DNA of 56,278 nucleotides. Source: a virus. Position 1 is the stretch's first letter, and every line of letters begins with the position of its first letter. Location: the IMG/VR virus record IMGVR_UViG_3300008219_003867, positions 1-56,278 of that record; one strand, given 5' to 3'. Below are positions 51,685 through 56,278 of the stretch, in pieces. The notes beneath the pieces are model-generated. The model worked only from the letters and a program-made list of their open reading frames with translations, was not told where the DNA came from and ran no database searches. The position numbers and the translations under genes were made by a program.

Positions 51685-54600
51685 TATTCATAGCCTCTCG
51701 TTGATAAATTAAATGTTTTAGTACCAGATCCTAAAATATTGGGCATTACCAAATTCAAAGAAGATGGATCTACCCCGCCAGCAAAATCTGTTTTACTCAT
51801 GCCTGTCCCTGAAGGGTCTTCTAAAATAATAGCTGTATTACCGTGAGCGCCAGTAACAACCTGTTTTATCGTCACTACCCCTTCCCCGTTAGAAGTAGCG
51901 ATTAATTTAGAATTAGCGTTTAAGCAAGTTGCTAAATTATCGGCAGTTGCCCAACTATCGCTCCCCTCCGCTTCCCAAGTTGGGGAATTTGTGTCGGTGG
52001 TTGTAGTGGTGTCTTCTGAAACTGTAGCTGTTATTACAGTTCCATCAGTCGCAGTAATAGTAATATAATGAGGGATTGTTCCCGACAAGTATTGCGACGC
52101 ATAAACAGTAACTGTACCCGTTGCTTGTGTTCCAACGTTTCCTAAGAACCCATGTCCTTTCGTAAATAGAGATGTGTTTTCATTTCTAATAATTCCCGGT
52201 AAAGCCTTTATATATGATACGCCATAAAACTCCTTTTGCTTCACAAACATATTCATTATTCCGCTTGGGGTATAAGCTAACGGCCCTCTTGCAAACAAGC
52301 TTGTTGTCTTAATTTTAGGTTCAGCAACTTGCAAGTATAAAGGTATGTCACCAACCGGTTGTCTACCCCTAATATATAAAAGTCTATTTGCAACTTGCAG
52401 TGGCGCTTTTGTGTTTGGCATAACCAAAATCATGTCCCCTGAAGGAACACCAAAGCCCGGACTACCCAACATATGTAGAGGTAATATCTTTTGCGATCTT
52501 GGGAATGATAACTCTGCACCTTTAGTTTCCAACCGAAGCGACGGTGAGGATAACCCTGTAAACCTTTTTTGCTTCAAAAACAAAGGCATCGTAGACTTAA
52601 ATGCACCAGCAGTTGTGTAAAGATTCATAGACGACAGCGGGATTCCACCACCAGTAAAGTCTGTTTTACTCATGCCTTTTCCCGAAGGATCTTCTAAAAC
52701 AATAACTGTATCACCACCGGGGCCAGCAACCTGCTTTATCGTCACCACTCCCGCTCCGTTGGAGGTAGCGGTTAGTTTAGAATTGGCATTTAAACAGGTT
52801 GCTAAATTATCGGCGGTTGCCCAGCTATCACTCCCCTCCTTTTCCCAAGTTGGAGAATCTGTATCAGTGGTCGTAGTAGTATCTTCTGAGACCGTGGCCG
52901 TTATTACAGTTCCATCGGTAGTGGTAATCCTAACATAATGAGGGATTGTTCCGTCTAAGTATTGCGATGCATAAATAGTAACCGTACCCGTTGCTTGCTG
53001 TTCATACTTCATTGCTATTGCAGCATTAGCAAACAAGAACCCACTAGCTGTATCCCCCATGCTTGTCTGAGGGTCGTGGTTTAATGTAAGGTTAAGAGCT
53101 TGATCAGCAGTTCCAACGTCAACAAACATATTCATTATGCCACTTGACAAGGTTGGTGAACCACCAAAAGAATACATTGTCAAGCTTCTGTCACCAGTAA
53201 CCTGAGCAACCACATTCCCATCAATATCCGTGACCGAATGACCCTTTATTACTCCAGCCTCCGTTAATCCGGTCATAGTGTTATACTTAGCCAGAGTGTC
53301 AAAACCACTAAAGCTTAGTTTGCTTGAATAAATCTTAAATTCAGCATCGTATGGCAGATCAGATTTTGGATACTTAACAGAAATCTCTAATTGATGATCA
53401 TCAAAATCATTCTTAAAAGACGGGTTTCCATCTCTGTAATAAGACTCATATTCTAATGGGTGTGCAATTGATAAAAGTCTTTTAGAACCAGATGGAACAG
53501 ACACGCCAGAAGGGTGCCAATAAAGATTTTTTCTAGTTAGTTGTTTATCTTTATGAACAATCCTTGCTGACAAGTCTGCACCACTTGGATGATTAGTTGA
53601 GTGTTCTACCCATAAATCAACTGACAGATCTGTTAACTGATGAAATCTCGTAGGTAGTTCTGTTAAATCAAAAGTTAAAACAGAGGATATCGCATAGTCA
53701 GCCTGCCCCCACAGGGTCTTATCAAATGCTCCACCCCTTACCCCATCAGGATTCAACCTTCCAACCACCCCGGAATCTACAACAAATTCCACATAGTTAT
53801 TATTCAGAGCGTCTATGCCGGTGTCACCAAAAGAAGTTCCAGATAGCCCGCTGTCACCGGTTGGGGTGACTTTTGCATTAAAAATAAGATCTGTTATGTT
53901 GAAAGTGCCATCATGGAAAGCCTTAATTTTTGAGCCTTCTAGACTTTTTGAAGAAATTCCCGCTTCATCAATCCATCCGGTAAACCCTCTTTCTGCAATA
54001 GCAAATTCTCTTTTACCTAAAGTTACATTTGTGTTTGCGGCTCCCTTCTTTTGTCTAATAAATGGGGCAGACTCTCCCTCTTGTTTTCCATTAACATATA
54101 TTTTAAGTTTTGAGTCCCCAGATGCATACACTCCGACTATGTGGGTTGGGTATGGATAATCCTCAAACCGCCTTGTTGTTTTTGCGTATACAGGAGTATT
54201 CACTCCAGAGACTTCATGGTCTGATCTAATATAATAAGATCCATCAAAATCACACCCAAGGACAAACTGTGCTGGGTTTTCTTTGTGTTGACCAATTATA
54301 ACTGTTCCAGTAACGTCACCACTAGGAAGAACCTTAGCGTATACTGAATATCCTGTACTGGTAGATAAATCAACACCGCTTCCGGCATTAACAAAGGAGC
54401 GATCAGAAAGGAATAAGCTTCTTTGTTGTATGGCTTCTCTTCCTACTGGGCCTATTAGCGCTCCAGCTTTTTCCCATTTAGCAAATCCTACATTGTCTCC
54501 TGTGCCAGACGTGCCTGAAGATGAGCTTCCTCCTACACATGGTTTACTTGTCGTGTCCCCCATAAAGCCTCCGGGGACTGTTGGGGCGTCTGCACATTGA

Positions 54601-55031
54601 CAGCCCTCAACGCAGAAGGTTGCGTAAAGATCCCACTCTGCACCACTCCACATCCAAAGGCAGTCTTGTTCGTCACACTCACTTACTGTGCCGTCGTCTG
54701 ATGTGCCTTTACCCGTGCTTACGGTAACTACTGGAGAGCCAGCGTACATTCCGCTACCTTCTAGCGGCATCCAAGCTTTGTCAAAACTGTCTATAAAGGT
54801 TCTGTTGTATTGGCCGCGCCAGTACCCATATTCTCGATTAGTACCGCTTGGTATAACGTCTCTAGACCCAGCGAACTCTACAGCACCCATCATAACAAGG
54901 CCGATAGAGTTAGTTTCTCCCGGCTTGTGTAGAGTTCCTACTGTGTGAGCTAAAGAACCTAAAGTGGCCGTGCCTTCCCTGACCCAGAAAGCTGTCGCCT
55001 TTAAGCTTGCATATCCTTGGTGTGTTGCCAT
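51684..55031 (-). CDS. Large tail protein with LamG-like domain and beta mini-repeats (1115 aa)
   Basis: 1115 aa. Residues about 90-170 hold cysteines including FCVEGCQCAD. Residues about 185-385 form a LamG/concanavalin-like domain (GYSVYAKVLPSGDVTGTVIIG, KIYVNGKQEG, GWIDEAGISS). The C-terminal half has two near-identical copies of a Thr-rich domain of about 115 aa and many short beta units such as GIMNMFV, SLFARG, MPLFLK and IPLYLQV. These features suit a fibre or receptor-binding protein. It follows the tape-measure-like gene directly. Confidence 0.65.
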   Translation of the reverse strand: MATHQGYASLKATAFWVREGTATLGSLAHTVGTLHKPGETNSIGLVMMGAVEFAGSRDVIPSGTNREYGYWRGQYNRTFIDSFDKAWMPLEGSGMYAGSPVVTVSTGKGTSDDGTVSECDEQDCLWMWSGAEWDLYATFCVEGCQCADAPTVPGGFMGDTTSKPCVGGSSSSGTSGTGDNVGFAKWEKAGALIGPVGREAIQQRSLFLSDRSFVNAGSGVDLSTSTGYSVYAKVLPSGDVTGTVIIGQHKENPAQFVLGCDFDGSYYIRSDHEVSGVNTPVYAKTTRRFEDYPYPTHIVGVYASGDSKLKIYVNGKQEGESAPFIRQKKGAANTNVTLGKREFAIAERGFTGWIDEAGISSKSLEGSKIKAFHDGTFNITDLIFNAKVTPTGDSGLSGTSFGDTGIDALNNNYVEFVVDSGVVGRLNPDGVRGGAFDKTLWGQADYAISSVLTFDLTELPTRFHQLTDLSVDLWVEHSTNHPSGADLSARIVHKDKQLTRKNLYWHPSGVSVPSGSKRLLSIAHPLEYESYYRDGNPSFKNDFDDHQLEISVKYPKSDLPYDAEFKIYSSKLSFSGFDTLAKYNTMTGLTEAGVIKGHSVTDIDGNVVAQVTGDRSLTMYSFGGSPTLSSGIMNMFVDVGTADQALNLTLNHDPQTSMGDTASGFLFANAAIAMKYEQQATGTVTIYASQYLDGTIPHYVRITTTDGTVITATVSEDTTTTTDTDSPTWEKEGSDSWATADNLATCLNANSKLTATSNGAGVVTIKQVAGPGGDTVIVLEDPSGKGMSKTDFTGGGIPLSSMNLYTTAGAFKSTMPLFLKQKRFTGLSSPSLRLETKGAELSFPRSQKILPLHMLGSPGFGVPSGDMILVMPNTKAPLQVANRLLYIRGRQPVGDIPLYLQVAEPKIKTTSLFARGPLAYTPSGIMNMFVKQKEFYGVSYIKALPGIIRNENTSLFTKGHGFLGNVGTQATGTVTVYASQYLSGTIPHYITITATDGTVITATVSEDTTTTTDTNSPTWEAEGSDSWATADNLATCLNANSKLIATSNGEGVVTIKQVVTGAHGNTAIILEDPSGTGMSKTDFAGGVDPSSLNLVMPNILGSGTKTFNLSTRGYE
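51778..52127 (-). repeat. Duplicated Thr-rich domain, C-terminal copy
   Basis: About 350 bases matching 52651-52997 with a net 3-base indel. Encodes ATGTVTVYASQYLSGTIP through GMSKTDFAGG. Both copies keep EDTTTTTDT and SWATADNLATCLNANSKL. Confidence 0.85.
52651..52997 (-). repeat. Duplicated Thr-rich domain, internal copy
   Basis: Counterpart of 51778-52127, 870-873 bases away in the same frame. Encodes ATGTVTIYASQYLDGTIP through GMSKTDFTGG. Differences are mainly third-base or conservative, so the duplication is recent or kept uniform by recombination. Confidence 0.85.
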
Positions 55032-55034
55032 TTT

Positions 55035-56278
55035 TTAATCCCCGCCATTGCCTGCCGGTTTCGCTTGATTGTTTCCTTCGGCAAAATCTAAATTACCATC
55101 AAGGTTTCCACCAGCGCTCTTCATATGTTTGACGAAGTTCTTAATACCCGTGTTTACTTTACTTACAACCACTTGTGTGAATGCATCTTTAGCGTCTTCA
55201 AATACTTCTGATCCTTTTATCTGAACAACCATTTCAACCTTGCCGGTCACTTCCATTTTAACTGGACTGGCTAGCGCTTTTGATAGTTCAGTTGCGCTTG
55301 TAGAAAATAGAGCTACGCTTTCACCAAAAGCTTTAGTGTCAAACATTCCAAGCGCGCCATCTTCTGCCTCGGCACCACCAGCAGCAGCAGCCGCTAATGT
55401 AATAAGCGCATCCTTAGCCTGCTCTAATAGGGTTATTTTCTTTTGATCTCTTTCGGCTGGATCTCCTTGGTCTACTTTTTCTCCCCCTACCAATTGACTC
55501 CATCCAGCTACAGCAGACTTCTTAAGAAAGCCCATCATGCTAAATTGGGTTGCCTCTACCGCGCCTTCGCTCTTTTGCATGTCTTCATTCCTTCTTTCCT
55601 CGGGCGTCAATGCGTTCCGACGCCGCAACTCAGCAAGTTTGTCATCACGTTGTTGCTGTACTTGTATGGGATCGTATCCTTCTTCCCTCATTTTTATCAG
55701 TTCTAGTTCTTTTTGCCGCGCTATTGCATCTGTATATGCTTGTTCCTTATCATCTGCGACTCTTGCCGCATCCAATGGTCGATGGATGTCCCTTTTAGTA
55801 GTTAGGTATTTTTCTACGTTAAAGCGTTCTTCACGCCCTCCGAATTGAAATGTTTCTTCGCCTCTTTCCTTTGCAATCAATGCCGCCCTCGTCATGGTCA
55901 TCGTGTCGGCCACCACTTGTTCAGCCCGCCGGTTCGCTTCTTTTTCCCATGACAACCCAGCCGTTTTTTCAGTGCTTCCACGCGCCCCGCCTGCACCTCC
56001 CATCGACGGCATCCCCGGCATCCCCGGTATGACTCCACCCATCGCCATCCCAGCAGCGCCCTTCATTCCGGCTAACATAGCAATAAGGACTTTTTCTACG
56101 TGTTTGTCATGAGTATAGATACTGCCCGGATTAGTCGCTTGGTGGTAATATTTCGCTGCTGCGGCTTCGTTTTTGTCTTCTACTGCGTCTGCATATTCCG
56201 ATAGAAGATCTTGCATTCCTTTAAAGTCCGTAGTCCCTGCAAGTGCTTTTGCTCTTTGATCAAAGGTTTTTCCTTCTG
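55035..56278 (-). CDS. Tape-measure-like protein, C-terminal part (5' end outside the window)
   Basis: At least 414 codons; the frame is open to the window edge, and an ATG at 56214-56216 is probably internal. A Gly/Met/Pro stretch (GVIPGMPGMPSMGGAGG) is followed by long charged helices (about residues 130-230 from that ATG) and an Ala-rich helix. The end, with KMEVTGKVEMVVQIKG and KNFVKHMKSAGG, resembles the C-termini of tape-measure proteins of large phages. It is the first gene here of the tail operon, where a tape measure usually precedes tip genes. Confidence 0.55.
   Translation of the reverse strand, partial: EGKTFDQRAKALAGTTDFKGMQDLLSEYADAVEDKNEAAAAKYYHQATNPGSIYTHDKHVEKVLIAMLAGMKGAAGMAMGGVIPGMPGMPSMGGAGGARGSTEKTAGLSWEKEANRRAEQVVADTMTMTRAALIAKERGEETFQFGGREERFNVEKYLTTKRDIHRPLDAARVADDKEQAYTDAIARQKELELIKMREEGYDPIQVQQQRDDKLAELRRRNALTPEERRNEDMQKSEGAVEATQFSMMGFLKKSAVAGWSQLVGGEKVDQGDPAERDQKKITLLEQAKDALITLAAAAAGGAEAEDGALGMFDTKAFGESVALFSTSATELSKALASPVKMEVTGKVEMVVQIKGSEVFEDAKDAFTQVVVSKVNTGIKNFVKHMKSAGGNLDGNLDFAEGNNQAKPAGNGGD

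Noticed and set aside
29977-55031. Diversity-generating retroelement acting on the repeat-rich tail genes
   Set aside because: No reverse transcriptase and no template/variable repeat pair were seen; the repeats are in-frame protein modules.
1-56278. tRNA genes
   Set aside because: Gene-free gaps are all under 70 bases, too short for a tRNA with flanks, and no cloverleaf was noticed.

Overview
The window is part of the genome of a large tailed bacteriophage (Caudoviricetes), AT-rich and most likely from an uncultured aquatic phage. The evidence is a phage-style replisome and recombination block, a phage-type sigma factor, and a block of very large tail genes behind the C-terminal end of a probable tape-measure protein. 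No tRNA, rRNA, integrase, transposase or CRISPR array was seen, and the host cannot be named from the sequence.

Two convergent gene blocks meet near 28.56 kb. The plus-strand block (1-28559) is almost continuous, with most genes joined by ATGA or TAATG overlaps. It begins with recombination and replication: a RecA/UvsX recombinase, a Vsr-like nuclease, a possible UvsY-like mediator, a DnaB-type helicase, a primase, a dNMP kinase, two PD-(D/E)XK nucleases, a DNA polymerase III alpha subunit (DnaE), a DnaQ-type exonuclease and SSB. DnaE is split into two genes, with a small ORF and the exonuclease lying between the halves. A perfect -35 with a 17-bp spacer precedes ssb, which overlaps a sigma-factor gene.

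From 12.7 to 25.9 kb lies a sugar cassette. It holds three GT4-type, two GT2-type, one CgeB-like, one exostosin-like (frameshifted) and one GT25-like glycosyltransferase, a sugar-1-phosphate nucleotidyltransferase, three SDR epimerases/dehydratases (one GDP-fucose-synthase-like with changed catalytic residues), a degenerate methyltransferase and a SET-domain protein. The plus block then returns to DNA metabolism with a second Vsr-like endonuclease, a possible Rad52/ERF-like annealase with a SAP-like domain, a zinc ribbon and a SAM methyltransferase.

The minus-strand block (56278 down to 28594) is a tail operon. Its order is a partial tape-measure-like protein, an 1115-aa LamG and beta-mini-repeat protein, a 785-aa tail protein, a 2034-aa hub-like protein, a 604-aa protein, a giant 3810-aa cysteine-rich protein, a 205-aa Cys protein and a 236-aa virion protein. 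It ends at an intrinsic terminator embedded in the 3' end of the convergent methyltransferase gene. A Cys...Cys...GG-x-W module of about 25-50 residues recurs across the 785-, 2034- and 3810-aa proteins. One subfamily of it often carries an N-x-S/T triplet just before the second cysteine. Together with the sugar cassette this raises the untested possibility that the phage glycosylates its own tail.
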